Source: Thalassotalea agarivorans
GTDB lineage: Bacteria; Pseudomonadota; Gammaproteobacteria; Enterobacterales; Alteromonadaceae
Direction: 5' to 3'
Length of the DNA: 64,000 nucleotides
Assembly (NCBI RefSeq): GCF_030295955.1
Contig: NZ_AP027363.1
Span: 1,426,001-1,490,000, forward strand
Of the stretch, positions 55,396 through 64,000 are shown piece after piece (position 1 is the stretch's first letter; every line of letters starts with the position of its first letter). The notes beneath the pieces are model-generated. The model had not been told where the DNA came from. It worked only from the letters and a program-made list of their open reading frames with translations, and did not search any database. The position numbers and the translations under genes are program-made.

Positions 55396-55779
55396 CTACT
55401 CAATTATGTCGTATTGGTTCGCTTTCAGCGCGTTAATCGCACTTTGCATATTATTCTGTTTTACCAAAATGTAATCTGTATCAAAGGTAGAAATGGCGAA
55501 GATGCTAATTTTAACGTCAGCAAGTACAGATGAAATTCTCGCAAGAATACCGGTTAAGGAAAAATCAAGTGGACCCACGACTTCTAATGCCTGCCAATCT
55601 CTTTCTACATCGTCACTTATTATCTCGATTTCTTGCGGGAGTACAATAGATACTTCTTCATAAGTTTTAGCAATAAAATATATTGGTGCATCGAAGACGT
55701 GCTCGGGTATGTGGCTATTCACCGCTAAACTATGAATGGCAAAGGTATCTTCTAATCGTTTTAAGGTCAGTTTTTTCAT
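55396..55779 (-). CDS. ACT-domain protein
   Basis: A 127-residue protein made of two ACT-like halves; the second, 'VVGPLDFSLTGILARISSVL...ISIFAISTFDTDYILV', is a clear ACT/CASTOR-type fold. Such proteins bind amino acids and may regulate the neighbouring genes, but no partner is known. First gene of the apparent ACT-arsC-dapE-M15-small protein operon. A hairpin terminator lies just upstream. Confidence 0.82.
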   Translation of the reverse strand: MKKLTLKRLEDTFAIHSLAVNSHIPEHVFDAPIYFIAKTYEEVSIVLPQEIEIISDDVERDWQALEVVGPLDFSLTGILARISSVLADVKISIFAISTFDTDYILVKQNNMQSAINALKANQYDIIE

Positions 55780-55789
55780 GTGTAATCCA

Positions 55790-55821
55790 AAAAAAGGATA
55801 TCCACAAAAGTTGTGGATATC
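55790..55821 (-). terminator. Terminator of ackA-pta
   Basis: GATATCCACAA pairs with TTGTGGATATC over a 3-base loop; on the minus strand seven T follow. It lies about 75 bases past the pta stop. Confidence 0.88.
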
Positions 55822-55897
55822 TTTGTTAGTATGCTCTGGGAAGTAATCTAATTATATGATTTTAATTGATTTTTTAAGTAGATCAAAAAACTATCAG

Positions 55898-58012
55898 TTA
55901 GGGTTTTGCTTGTATTGCCGTTAACGCAATAGTATAAACAATATCGTCAACTAGTGCGCCACGAGATAAGTCATTTACCGGCTTTCTCATGCCTTGTAGC
56001 ATAGGCCCAATACTGACCAATTCCGCACTTCGTTGTACCGCTTTATACGTTGTATTACCGGTATTGAGATCTGGAAATACAAAAACTGTAGCCTTACCAG
56101 CAACAGGGCTATCTGGCGCTTTTTTAAGGGCAACATTTTCCATAATTGCAGCGTCATATTGAAGCGGCCCATCAATAATTAAATCAGGACGTTTTTGTTT
56201 AGCAATATCGGTCGCTTGTTTTACTTTTTCTACATCTTCGCCGGTACCTGACGAGCCAGTACTGTAACTTATCATGGCAACACGAGGTTCAATGCCGAAC
56301 TGCAATGCTGAATCAGCCGATTGAATCGCTATGTCAGCGAGTTGCTGTGCATTGGGTTCTGGGTTAATTGCACAGTCGCCATAAACAAGTACCTGATCTG
56401 GCATTAACATGAAGAATATTGAGGAAACTAAAGAACTACCTTCAGCCGTTTTAATCAATTGAAGGGCAGGCCTAATGGTATTTGCTGTAGTGCCAACAGC
56501 ACCAGAGACCAGCCCATCAACTTGTCCCATTTGAAGCATCATGGTGCCTAGCACATTATTGTCTTTCAACTCTTCACGGGCGACGACATCGGTTAGGCCT
56601 TTGTGTTTTCTCAGTTCCACCATTGGCGCCACATAGTTGTCGCGAATGACTGCAGGGTCGGTGATCAGTAACCCCTCTGGCAGGTTAATACCTTGTTGTT
56701 CAGCTGTACGTAATATTTCTTCTTTATCACCCAATAATTGGCAACGCGCTATGCCACGTTCTACACAAATAGAGGCGGCTTTGAGTGTCCGAATTTCGTT
56801 GCCCTCGGGCAAAACGATAAGTTTATTGGCTTGTCGTGCTAGTTCAGTCAGCTTGTGTCTAAAGGCAGGTGGCGACAGCAAGTTGTTAGAACCACTTGTT
56901 TCCGTTAAATGTGAAATCCAATCTTGGTTTAGATTATCAGCAACATATTGTTGAACTTTCTCGATTCGTTGCTCATCGTCTGCAGGAATTTCTGGATTAA
57001 AATTCATCAAATGACGAGACGTTTGCCATGTATCCCAAGGTACGGAAAGCACAGGTAGACCGGCTTCTAATGCTTGATTACACAGAGTGAGTACCTGTTC
57101 ATTTGGCTTAATGCCATTGGTCAATAACAAAGCGCCTACTTTAGTACCGTTCAAAGAAGACAAACAGGTTGCAATGATAATATCGCTGCGATCACCTGGT
57201 GTGACAATGAGTCTGCTTGGTTGAAGATGGCTCACCATATTACTGACGGTACGAGCGCAAAAGCTGATGCTTCGAATACGTCTATGGTCCATGTCGCCAT
57301 CATTGATAATTTCCGCCCCTAAGTAATGAGCGACATCGCGCACACGTGGCGCAATCAAATCGATTTCCCAAGGAATCATGCCTAGCATGTCGAAGTTGCG
57401 GTTGTTAAAAATCGAAAGCGAACGCCATTGTTCAAACGATTGAGTGCTATCTTCGTCTTCTTTTGGCAGTAAGCCATGCTCATCGGTATCAGGCGCATTT
57501 ATTTTGTTAATAATGCAGCCAAGAACTTTCTTGCTTTTAATGCCACCGTAGGTTTCGGCACTTACTTCAACTCTGTCTTCGAATGCTTCTGGTTTGTCGT
57601 TATCTGGAGAAGCAACAAGCACAATTTCAGCCGATAGAGCGCTTGCAACACTGGCGTTTATCCGTCCTGCATAAGGTTGTCTTTGGGTTGGTACTAAGCC
57701 CTCGATGATAGTCACTTCATGGTCACTGGAGTACTTGTTAAAATTACCAACGATTTGTTCAAGGATGATGTCTTGGTCGCCATCACCCATTTTTTCTTCA
57801 ACATAGGTCAGTGGTATGGCTTCGTTGTCTGCAAGTTGGATAGCTGCAGCAGGTGCACGTTCAGTTTGCAAAACATTTCGCGAAGCTTGACTGATCGGTT
57901 TGAAGTAGCCCGCATCGATACCACTTCGGCGGCATGCATGCACTAAACCTAATGCAACGCTGGTGAGACCAACGCCAAATCCGACGGGAATAAGCATAAT
58001 TCGTCTAGGCAT
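55898..58012 (-). CDS. pta: Phosphate acetyltransferase
   Basis: Interconverts acetyl-CoA and acetyl phosphate. The 704 residues are of the long enteric type: an N-terminal P-loop-like BioD domain (residues 1-230), a DRTGG regulatory domain (about 230-340) and the catalytic PTA domain (about 375-700; 'RNKH'-type 'ELRKHKGLTDVVAREEL', 'GLVSGAVGTTANTIRPALQ', 'SYSTGSSGTG'). It begins 3 bases after ackA ends. Confidence 0.96.
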   Translation of the reverse strand: MPRRIMLIPVGFGVGLTSVALGLVHACRRSGIDAGYFKPISQASRNVLQTERAPAAAIQLADNEAIPLTYVEEKMGDGDQDIILEQIVGNFNKYSSDHEVTIIEGLVPTQRQPYAGRINASVASALSAEIVLVASPDNDKPEAFEDRVEVSAETYGGIKSKKVLGCIINKINAPDTDEHGLLPKEDEDSTQSFEQWRSLSIFNNRNFDMLGMIPWEIDLIAPRVRDVAHYLGAEIINDGDMDHRRIRSISFCARTVSNMVSHLQPSRLIVTPGDRSDIIIATCLSSLNGTKVGALLLTNGIKPNEQVLTLCNQALEAGLPVLSVPWDTWQTSRHLMNFNPEIPADDEQRIEKVQQYVADNLNQDWISHLTETSGSNNLLSPPAFRHKLTELARQANKLIVLPEGNEIRTLKAASICVERGIARCQLLGDKEEILRTAEQQGINLPEGLLITDPAVIRDNYVAPMVELRKHKGLTDVVAREELKDNNVLGTMMLQMGQVDGLVSGAVGTTANTIRPALQLIKTAEGSSLVSSIFFMLMPDQVLVYGDCAINPEPNAQQLADIAIQSADSALQFGIEPRVAMISYSTGSSGTGEDVEKVKQATDIAKQKRPDLIIDGPLQYDAAIMENVALKKAPDSPVAGKATVFVFPDLNTGNTTYKAVQRSAELVSIGPMLQGMRKPVNDLSRGALVDDIVYTIALTAIQAKP

Positions 58013-58015
58013 TTT

Positions 58016-59209
58016 TTACTCCTGTAATAGCTGGTAGGTTTGCTTCGCAATAACCCATTCTTCATTAGTAGGAATAACCCAAGCGGCAACTCCTTGATCT
58101 GATGTAATACGTCCACTTTTACCAAAACACGTGTCATTGTTTCTACTTTCATCGAGCTGCACACCTATTAGGTGCAGCTGTTTTAGAATTTTAGATCTTA
58201 CCAAGGCTGAATTCTCGCCAATACCGCCAGTAAAAATTACGCCATCTAAAGAGGGCAGTGCGGCGCAATAACTCGCGATAGATTTAGCAATGCGATAACA
58301 GAACATATCAAGCGCCAGTGCCGCTTGTTCGTTGCCTTTATCAACCGCTTCTTCTATGGTTCTGCAATCATTACTTAGTTGTGAAACACCTAATAAGCCA
58401 CTTTGCTTATTGAAAATGTCATTTATCTCGCCAATGCTATATCCAAGTTGGTCTACCATATGGAAGATAACACCAGGGTCGACGTCACCGCTACGAGTAC
58501 CCATCATCACTCCCTCTAATGGTGTTAAGCCGAGTGAGGTGTCAACGCTCTGCCCATTTTTTATTGCACATACGCTACAGCCGTTACCTAAGTGAGCACT
58601 AATGACATTAAGCTGATCTACCGATTTGTTTGCAAATTCTGCCGCTTGTCTCGATACAAAGTAGTGGCTAGTACCGTGAAATCCGTAACGTCTAATCGCA
58701 TGCTCCTGATAGAGCTCATAGGGTAAACCATACAAAAACGCTGTTTTAGGCATGGTCTGATGAAAGGCTGTATCAAAAACCGCGGTTTGTGGAAGGTCAC
58801 TGAAGATGTTTTGGCAGACTTCAATGCCGGTTAGATTTGCACGGTTATGAAGCGGGGCCAGTTTAGCTAGATCTGCTATTGCATTGGCGACTGTTTGATC
58901 AACAATGCAAGGAGCGGCATATCGCTCACCACCATGAACAATACGATGCCCGACGGCAGAAATAGTGTTGGTTAGAGCAAGTGCGTTCAACTTTTCTACT
59001 AACGCGCGAATTGCCTCGCTGTGATCTTTTTTATCACACAGTCCCACGGTAGATTTTTCACCATCATGTTTGAATGTGATGCAAGCTTCATTATCACCTA
59101 AGCGTTCAGCGAGTCCACTGAGCAATAAGTCGCCGGAATTGGGTTCAATAACAGAAAATTTAACGGATGAGCTACCACAATTAATTACCAGAATATTTTT
59201 ATTGGACAT
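58016..59209 (-). CDS. ackA: Acetate kinase
   Basis: Converts acetyl phosphate and ADP to acetate and ATP. The ATG at 59209 ('MSNKNILVINCGSSSVKFS') is preferred over the upstream ATG at 59245 and gives 397 residues. ASKHA-fold signatures include 'NCGSSSVKF', 'HRIVHGG', 'FDTAFHQTMP', 'RRYGFHGTSH' and 'FTGGIGENSALVR'. The yfbV-ackA-pta neighbourhood is the same as in E. coli. Confidence 0.97.
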   Translation of the reverse strand: MSNKNILVINCGSSSVKFSVIEPNSGDLLLSGLAERLGDNEACITFKHDGEKSTVGLCDKKDHSEAIRALVEKLNALALTNTISAVGHRIVHGGERYAAPCIVDQTVANAIADLAKLAPLHNRANLTGIEVCQNIFSDLPQTAVFDTAFHQTMPKTAFLYGLPYELYQEHAIRRYGFHGTSHYFVSRQAAEFANKSVDQLNVISAHLGNGCSVCAIKNGQSVDTSLGLTPLEGVMMGTRSGDVDPGVIFHMVDQLGYSIGEINDIFNKQSGLLGVSQLSNDCRTIEEAVDKGNEQAALALDMFCYRIAKSIASYCAALPSLDGVIFTGGIGENSALVRSKILKQLHLIGVQLDESRNNDTCFGKSGRITSDQGVAAWVIPTNEEWVIAKQTYQLLQE

Positions 59210-59502
59210 AGTATCTTGTGCGTTAGTGTGAAGGTTTAAGTTCAAATTATAGAACGACTTTTAACATTTTTGTTGTTTTATTATAGGTTTATCTCTTTTT
59301 TTACAAAAATGAATTTTATTGCACTATAGAAATGAATAGCGTGCGTGAGTCGAGGGCTAATAATCATTGAAAGTTGATGCGGTGTGATTAAAGCCAGCCA
59401 TCCTTTCATGATCTAAGACACCTGGTGTTTACGTATAAATTTGGTAACAATTATTACGTTTATATTCTGCATTATCGATTAATGCTTGTTATACTCAGCG
59501 AT

Positions 59503-59922
59503 ATGGAAAAACTGAATTTACTGCAACTGATTAAGCTTGGCCGCGAATACTTAGCGTTATGGCCCAATAGAAGAGAACTTCGCCAATATTTTGCGGAATA
59601 TAATGGTGTGGAAGTTGCTCGCTTTGTTGAGCGTTATTTCCCAGGGATTGCGGTATTCATTTTCGCTATGCAGTTATATTTCGCTGGTATAAGTTATCTA
59701 CCTAATGCCCTTGTTTATCTACTTTTCTTTTTAAGCTTACCGTTTCAAAGCTGGATAATGATGGGACTGAAAGCTGACAAATTTTTACCGCCTTCTTTAG
59801 CGTCTTGGTACAAAGAAGGTGTCGCTAAATTTAATGAGCAGGGTGGGGATATCAAACTATCGGTGAGTAAACCCCGTTACCTTGATTTAGCCAAGTTATT
59901 GAATTTAAGCTACAGCAAGTAG
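59503..59922 (+). CDS. yfbV: YfbV (DUF412) membrane protein
   Basis: The ATG at 59503 ('MEKLNLLQLIKLGREYLALW') gives 139 residues; the longer frame to 59425 adds residues not seen in the family. Two transmembrane helices lie in the middle (about 45-95), with 'LPFQSWIMMGLKAD' after them. In E. coli YfbV insulates the Ter chromosome macrodomain. Divergent from ackA. Confidence 0.9.
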   Translation: MEKLNLLQLIKLGREYLALWPNRRELRQYFAEYNGVEVARFVERYFPGIAVFIFAMQLYFAGISYLPNALVYLLFFLSLPFQSWIMMGLKADKFLPPSLASWYKEGVAKFNEQGGDIKLSVSKPRYLDLAKLLNLSYSK

Positions 59923-59939
59923 CGCAAACAACTCACTCA

Positions 59940-60749
59940 CTAACAGTCTTTTTGATACAACCGGATCAGAAAATCTACCTCACATTCAAATGAAGATAAC
60001 CCTTGTATATGAGTTGTTAGGGCATCTGTTACTTTAAAAGCAAACGGTGTCATTGATAGCAAGTTGAGAATATCTTCGCTGTTATCAAAGTGCAGTGTAT
60101 AGCTTAACGTTTCTTGATGAACCAAAGTTAAATTATCGATTGGTTGTTTGCTTTCATCGTGCGGTTGCGCGTCGCGGTAGATTAACTGTTTTAGCTGCGC
60201 AAGATGATTCTTCGCTGGGGTTACGGTGAGTAAATGTCCTTTGTCTCGCAACACCCGCGTAAACTCTTGCTCCAAAATAGGGGCGTAAATTGAATAAATC
60301 CAATCAAAATGTTCAGCTTCAAACGGTAACTGCGATAGCGTACCTACGCTAAAGTGACAGGTTTTGTGGGTTTTTGCCGCTAGCTTTATTGCCTCTTTGG
60401 CAATGTCTACACCGTAAACGTGTTCCGCTAATGCTTGATGCCTTTGGGTATAATAACCCTCGCCACACCCCGCATCTAATACATTGGTTAAAGGCCCATG
60501 CTGACTGGCTATTTGTGTAATTTTATCCGCTAGTGGTTGATAATATCCGTTACCTAAAAAAGCACGTCTTGCCATCACCATAGCTTTGTTGTCACCTGGT
60601 GCTTTAGACTTTTTAAATTGCACCGGCAACAAGTTAACGTAACCTTCTTTAGCTCTGTCAAAACAGTGGTTTTGTTGGCACTTAAATGTAGTACCTTGAA
60701 GTGTTAATGGCTGTGCACAAAGCGGGCAGGAATAGTTGGCTGTAGACAT
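59940..60749 (-). CDS. rlmA: 23S rRNA (guanine(745)-N(1))-methyltransferase
   Basis: The ATG at 60749 ('MSTANYSCPLCAQPLTLQ') gives 269 residues. A zinc finger with four ligands lies at the N-terminus ('CPLC' and 'CQQNHC'), then a class I methyltransferase domain with 'NVLDAGCGEGYYTQRH' near residue 90. It uses S-adenosylmethionine to modify G745 in helix 35 of 23S rRNA. Confidence 0.93.
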   Translation of the reverse strand: MSTANYSCPLCAQPLTLQGTTFKCQQNHCFDRAKEGYVNLLPVQFKKSKAPGDNKAMVMARRAFLGNGYYQPLADKITQIASQHGPLTNVLDAGCGEGYYTQRHQALAEHVYGVDIAKEAIKLAAKTHKTCHFSVGTLSQLPFEAEHFDWIYSIYAPILEQEFTRVLRDKGHLLTVTPAKNHLAQLKQLIYRDAQPHDESKQPIDNLTLVHQETLSYTLHFDNSEDILNLLSMTPFAFKVTDALTTHIQGLSSFECEVDFLIRLYQKDC

Positions 60750-60794
60750 AGGTAAGGAAAATATTAGATTTGTTGTTATTTTACCTAAAGCCAA

Positions 60795-60821
60795 TAAAAA
60801 AGCGACCCTAAGGTCGCTTTA
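60795..60821 (-). terminator. Terminator of asnB
   Basis: AAAGCGACC and GGTCGCTTT pair around CTAA, with six T on the minus strand; 11 bases past the asnB stop. Confidence 0.88.
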
Positions 60822-60831
60822 TCAGCAGTGC

Positions 60832-62496
60832 CTAATAGGCATCATTATGGACAGACTGTACCGCTCTGCCTGAAGGATCTGCCATATTAGCAAATGCTTC
60901 ATCCCAGGCTAATGCCTGCGGTGTAGAACAGGCGACCGATTTACCGCCTGGGACACATTCAGCGGCGCTCACTAATGGGAAGTGCTCTTCAAAAACACTA
61001 CGATAGAAATACGCTTCTTTGGTATCAGGCGTATTGATCGGGAATTTGAATGCGGCATTTTCTAATTGTTGGTCGCTCACTTGTGCTTCGACAAACTCTT
61101 TTAAAGAATCGATCCATGAATAACCAACGCCATCAGAGAACTGCTCTTTTTGGCGCCACAATATCTCTTCTGGTAAATAACCTTCAAATGCACTTCGTAG
61201 AATGCCTTTTTCTATTTTTCCGTTGCCACACATTTTATCTGCTGGGTTCAATCGCATAGCCACATCCATGAAGTTTTTATCTAGGAAAGGCACACGAGCT
61301 TCTACACCCCAAGCGGACATTGCTTTGTTTGCGCGCAAGCAATCAAACATATGTAACTTACTTAACTTACGTAACGTTTCTTCATGAAACTCTTGAGCAT
61401 TTGGCGCTTTGTGGAAATACAAATAACCACCAAAAATTTCATCAGCGCCTTCACCTGACAATACCATTTTGATGCCCATCGCTTTTATTTTACGCGCCAT
61501 TAAGTACATTGGCGTGGAGGCACGAATCGTGGTCACATCATAGGTTTCTAGGTGATAAATAACCTCCTTTAAGGCATCTATACCTTCTTGCACCGTAAAG
61601 TGAATACTGTGATGTATAGTGCCAATAGAGTCGGCAACTTTTTGTGCTGCATCAAGATCCGGTGAGCCTTTCAAACCTACAGCAAAAGAATGCACTTTAG
61701 GCCACCACGCATCTGATAAATCATTTTCTTCAACACGACGTGCAGCAAACTTTTGTGTAATTGCCGATACCAATGATGAATCTAGACCACCTGATAACAG
61801 TACACCATAAGGCACGTCCGTCATTAAGTGGCTTTTAACTGAATCTTCAAGTGCAGTTTTTAATTCTGATTCACTCGAGGTATTGTTTTCCACTGCGCTA
61901 AATTCATGCCAGTCACGTTGATAGTATGGCTGCAGTTCGCCAATGCTTGAGTCTAGTACGTGGCCTGGAGGGAACTCTTCTACTGTTTTACAAATCGGCA
62001 TAAGTGCTTTCATTTCTGAAGCAACATAAAAATTACCATCTTCGTCATAGCCAGTGTATAGCGGAATAATACCAATGTGGTCACGCGCTACGATATAACG
62101 ATTGTATGTTTCATCGTATAAAACAAACGCAAACATGCCTTGTAAGTCGTCAACAAACTGCGCACCTTTTTCTTCGTATAATGGCAAAATAACTTCGCAA
62201 TCAGAATGTGTCTGAAAGGCGTAATCAACCGTAAGTGCTTTAGCCAACGTTTTATGATTGTAGATTTCACCATTAACCGCGAGAATGTGATTTCGATTTT
62301 CATTATATAAAGGTTGAGCACCATTTTCGGTGTCTACAATAGCTAAACGTTCGTGAACTAATATGGCATTATCATTATGATAAACGCCTGACCAATCTGG
62401 GCCTCTATGGCGCAGTAAACGCGAATATTCGATGGCTTTCGGCCTTAACGCCAACGCATCACCTTTAATATCTAAAATACAGAATATTGAACACAT
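60832..62496 (-). CDS. asnB: Asparagine synthase B (glutamine-hydrolysing)
   Basis: Makes asparagine from aspartate, ATP and glutamine. The 554 residues have the N-terminal glutaminase domain with nucleophile Cys2 ('MCSIFCILD') and 'AVNGEIYNH', followed by the synthetase domain with the PP-loop 'LLSGGLDSSLVSAI' near residue 235 and 'GEGADEIFGGYLYF' near 348. Confidence 0.96.
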   Translation of the reverse strand: MCSIFCILDIKGDALALRPKAIEYSRLLRHRGPDWSGVYHNDNAILVHERLAIVDTENGAQPLYNENRNHILAVNGEIYNHKTLAKALTVDYAFQTHSDCEVILPLYEEKGAQFVDDLQGMFAFVLYDETYNRYIVARDHIGIIPLYTGYDEDGNFYVASEMKALMPICKTVEEFPPGHVLDSSIGELQPYYQRDWHEFSAVENNTSSESELKTALEDSVKSHLMTDVPYGVLLSGGLDSSLVSAITQKFAARRVEENDLSDAWWPKVHSFAVGLKGSPDLDAAQKVADSIGTIHHSIHFTVQEGIDALKEVIYHLETYDVTTIRASTPMYLMARKIKAMGIKMVLSGEGADEIFGGYLYFHKAPNAQEFHEETLRKLSKLHMFDCLRANKAMSAWGVEARVPFLDKNFMDVAMRLNPADKMCGNGKIEKGILRSAFEGYLPEEILWRQKEQFSDGVGYSWIDSLKEFVEAQVSDQQLENAAFKFPINTPDTKEAYFYRSVFEEHFPLVSAAECVPGGKSVACSTPQALAWDEAFANMADPSGRAVQSVHNDAY

Positions 62497-62875
62497 TGAT
62501 GTGTTACTCCTTTATACAATCTTATTTTTATCGAAATCGAGGGGCATTCTCACAACCCCATATACCAATCCTATTGGATTAGAGCCTTTACTCTGCACAG
62601 GTATAACTAAAAATTCAACGGTTTTTTTAAGTGCTTTAACAGCTCATTTAGAACATTTTGTAGCAACCATGACTAATTAGTTATACCGCACTAATGCTAT
62701 ATGCATGCGCATTGCTCCCTTTAAGGGAGCTAACCTATAGCAATAACAAATAAGCCTTTAACGTAGGAAACAGTTGCTTTTATCGCGGTAAATCAATTAC
62801 TTTATGTTGATACACAACGATTAATCGTGCGCCACAGCGCAGGTTAATTGCACATGGTCATTTTTGGAAACGTGC
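62497..62875. other. Divergent intergenic region between asnB and natA
   Basis: About 380 bases without a credible gene. It contains a nested inverted repeat: outer arms TGCTATA (62695-62701) and TATAGCA (62736-62742), inner arms GCTCCCTT and AAGGGAGC (62714-62730). No T-run follows it. Promoters of asnB and natA must be here but none is unmistakable. Confidence 0.45.
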
Positions 62876-63676
62876 ATGATAGAAGTGAAAGGACTGAGTA
62901 AGTCATTTAAGTTAACCAAAGAAGCAAAAAAACAGTTAAAAAGTGAGCAGCAAGACCCTCGCCAAGAAGGCGATTTTTTTCACGCGTTAACCCGTGTCGA
63001 TTTTGCCTGTAAACCAGGTCAAGTCCTTGGTTTGCTAGGCCCTAATGGTGCAGGAAAAACAACAACGCTACGCATTTTAGCTTCATCAATTAGGCCAGAT
63101 CGCGGCGAAATATTGGTTAATAATGTCAATATTGTTAAAAACCCTGAACAGGCTAAGAAGAAAATAGGCTTTTTGTCGACAAACACGGGTTTATATCAAC
63201 GTCTGACTGCAAAAGAAAACATCGAGTACTTTGCAAAATTGCATGGCATGTCTAGCAAGCAAATAAGCGAGCGAGCGCCTGTATTATATGAGGAACTGGG
63301 TATAACCGAGTTTTTACATCGTCGCGCTGAAACCCTATCTACGGGTATGAAACAAAAGGTATCGATAGCAAGGGCTGTTGTGCATCAACCGGATGTTCTA
63401 GTGTTAGATGAACCTACAACTGGCTTAGATATCATGGCGACAGAGACTGTTTTGTCTTTTATTGAAAACCAAAAGGCGAAAGGCACACCCATCATATTTT
63501 CTACACACCATTTAGAAGAAGTTACCATGTTAGCGGATGAAATCGTGGTGATTAATCACGGTAAGTCGTGTTTTAGAGGCACGGAAGAATCGTTAAAACA
63601 ACAAATGGGCGTATCGAGTTTTAGAAAAGCATTTATGCACTTAGTGAATAAACCGAAAAAGGAAGAGGCGATATAA
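62876..63676 (+). CDS. natA: NatA-like ABC transporter ATP-binding protein
   Basis: The ATG at 62876 (GGAAACG upstream) is preferred over the TTG at 62864 and gives 266 residues. ABC motifs: Walker A 'GPNGAGKTTTLRIL', signature 'LSTGMKQKVSIARAV', Walker B 'VLVLDEPTTGLD', H-loop 'STHH'. Similar to NatA, the ATPase of sodium-exporting ABC systems; the permease gene follows after 2 bases. Confidence 0.88.
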   Translation: MIEVKGLSKSFKLTKEAKKQLKSEQQDPRQEGDFFHALTRVDFACKPGQVLGLLGPNGAGKTTTLRILASSIRPDRGEILVNNVNIVKNPEQAKKKIGFLSTNTGLYQRLTAKENIEYFAKLHGMSSKQISERAPVLYEELGITEFLHRRAETLSTGMKQKVSIARAVVHQPDVLVLDEPTTGLDIMATETVLSFIENQKAKGTPIIFSTHHLEEVTMLADEIVVINHGKSCFRGTEESLKQQMGVSSFRKAFMHLVNKPKKEEAI

Positions 63677-63678
63677 CC

Positions 63679-64000
63679 ATGTTTCAAGTGTATTTAAAAG
63701 AACTGCTAGAGCTTGTTCGTGATAGAAAAACCTTATTCTTTATCATTGCTTTACCGTTATTAATTTTCCCGGTTATTTTTGGCGTTATGGGCGCTATTGT
63801 TGCGAATGTAGTCATTGACGAACAAAAACGCGTGGTTGAATATGCCATTGTTAATGAAAAACAAGCACCAGAATTTGCAGAAAAGATGTTTTATCACCGC
63901 GATTTTACGCGAGTGGAAATGACCTTTGATACAACACAGCAAATGAAAGATGCGATTGTAAATGGACAGGTGGAATTAGTCATTGTGATCAGTGACGATC
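63679..64000 (+). CDS. natB: NatB-like ABC transporter permease, cut by the window edge
   Basis: Starts with ATG at 63679, 2 bases after natA, and runs off the window after 107 codons. The visible part has one transmembrane helix ('LFFIIALPLLIFPVIFGVMG', residues 19-38) followed by the start of a large extracytoplasmic domain, the layout of NatB/ABC-2 permeases. Confidence 0.8.
   Translation, partial: MFQVYLKELLELVRDRKTLFFIIALPLLIFPVIFGVMGAIVANVVIDEQKRVVEYAIVNEKQAPEFAEKMFYHRDFTRVEMTFDTTQQMKDAIVNGQVELVIVISDD

Overview
The window looks like chromosomal DNA from a marine gammaproteobacterium of the order Alteromonadales, most likely a Colwelliaceae-type organism (Colwellia/Thalassotalea-like). 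This rests on moderate-to-low GC, the six-gene DUF3450-TtpC-ExbB-ExbD-TonB-TPR cluster, the DUF3549/DUF3301/yqcC/truC neighbourhood, and the overall protein styles. The genus is inference; no database search was possible.

Layout. Positions 1-14300 form an accessory catabolic region. On the minus strand are a TPR protein (cut by the window edge), an SGNH esterase, a CaiT-like BCCT transporter, a secreted type-B carboxylesterase, an MDR reductase, an SDR dehydrogenase, a TonB-dependent receptor and a TPR-sulfotransferase. A divergent GcvA-like LysR regulator and scoAB (3-oxoacid CoA-transferase) follow on the plus strand. Together they suggest uptake and cleavage of an ester, import of a betaine- or carnitine-like product, oxidation and CoA transfer. 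At 14650-15140 lies a CsrB-type regulatory RNA: 18 GGA motifs, a GacA/UvrY-type box upstream and an intrinsic terminator.

Positions 15200-24050 hold housekeeping genes: a membrane protein, DUF3301, DUF3549, yqcC-truC, dapD, glnD, map and a DsbA-like protein. Positions 24531-29478 hold the complete TonB2-type energy-transduction operon. Next come mgsA, a Bax-like glucosaminidase, an MDR reductase, a small acidic secreted protein, a VOC protein, an EamA transporter, trmO, an RcsF-like lipoprotein, a DAACS symporter fused to a solute-binding domain, metG, apbC/mrp, dcd and a YvcK-family gene.

Positions 42436-44116 are a stable-RNA locus: a strong promoter, tRNA-Ala(GGC), then four identical tRNA-Glu(TTC) genes separated by unusually long (about 250-335 nt) repeated, hairpin-rich spacers, closed by an intrinsic terminator. 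Beyond it are a Kef-type antiporter, tesA, ybbA-ybbP, an AI-2E family permease, a second RcsF-like lipoprotein, bcp, bamC, a small membrane protein, an M15 peptidase, dapE, an ArsC-like protein, an ACT protein, pta-ackA, yfbV, rlmA, asnB, and natA with a truncated natB at the right edge.

The items most worth a second look are the tRNA-Glu array with a spacer hairpin that shows a compensatory base change next to the tRNA 5' end, the CsrB-type RNA, the putative quaternary-amine ester catabolic cluster, and the symporter/solute-binding fusion.
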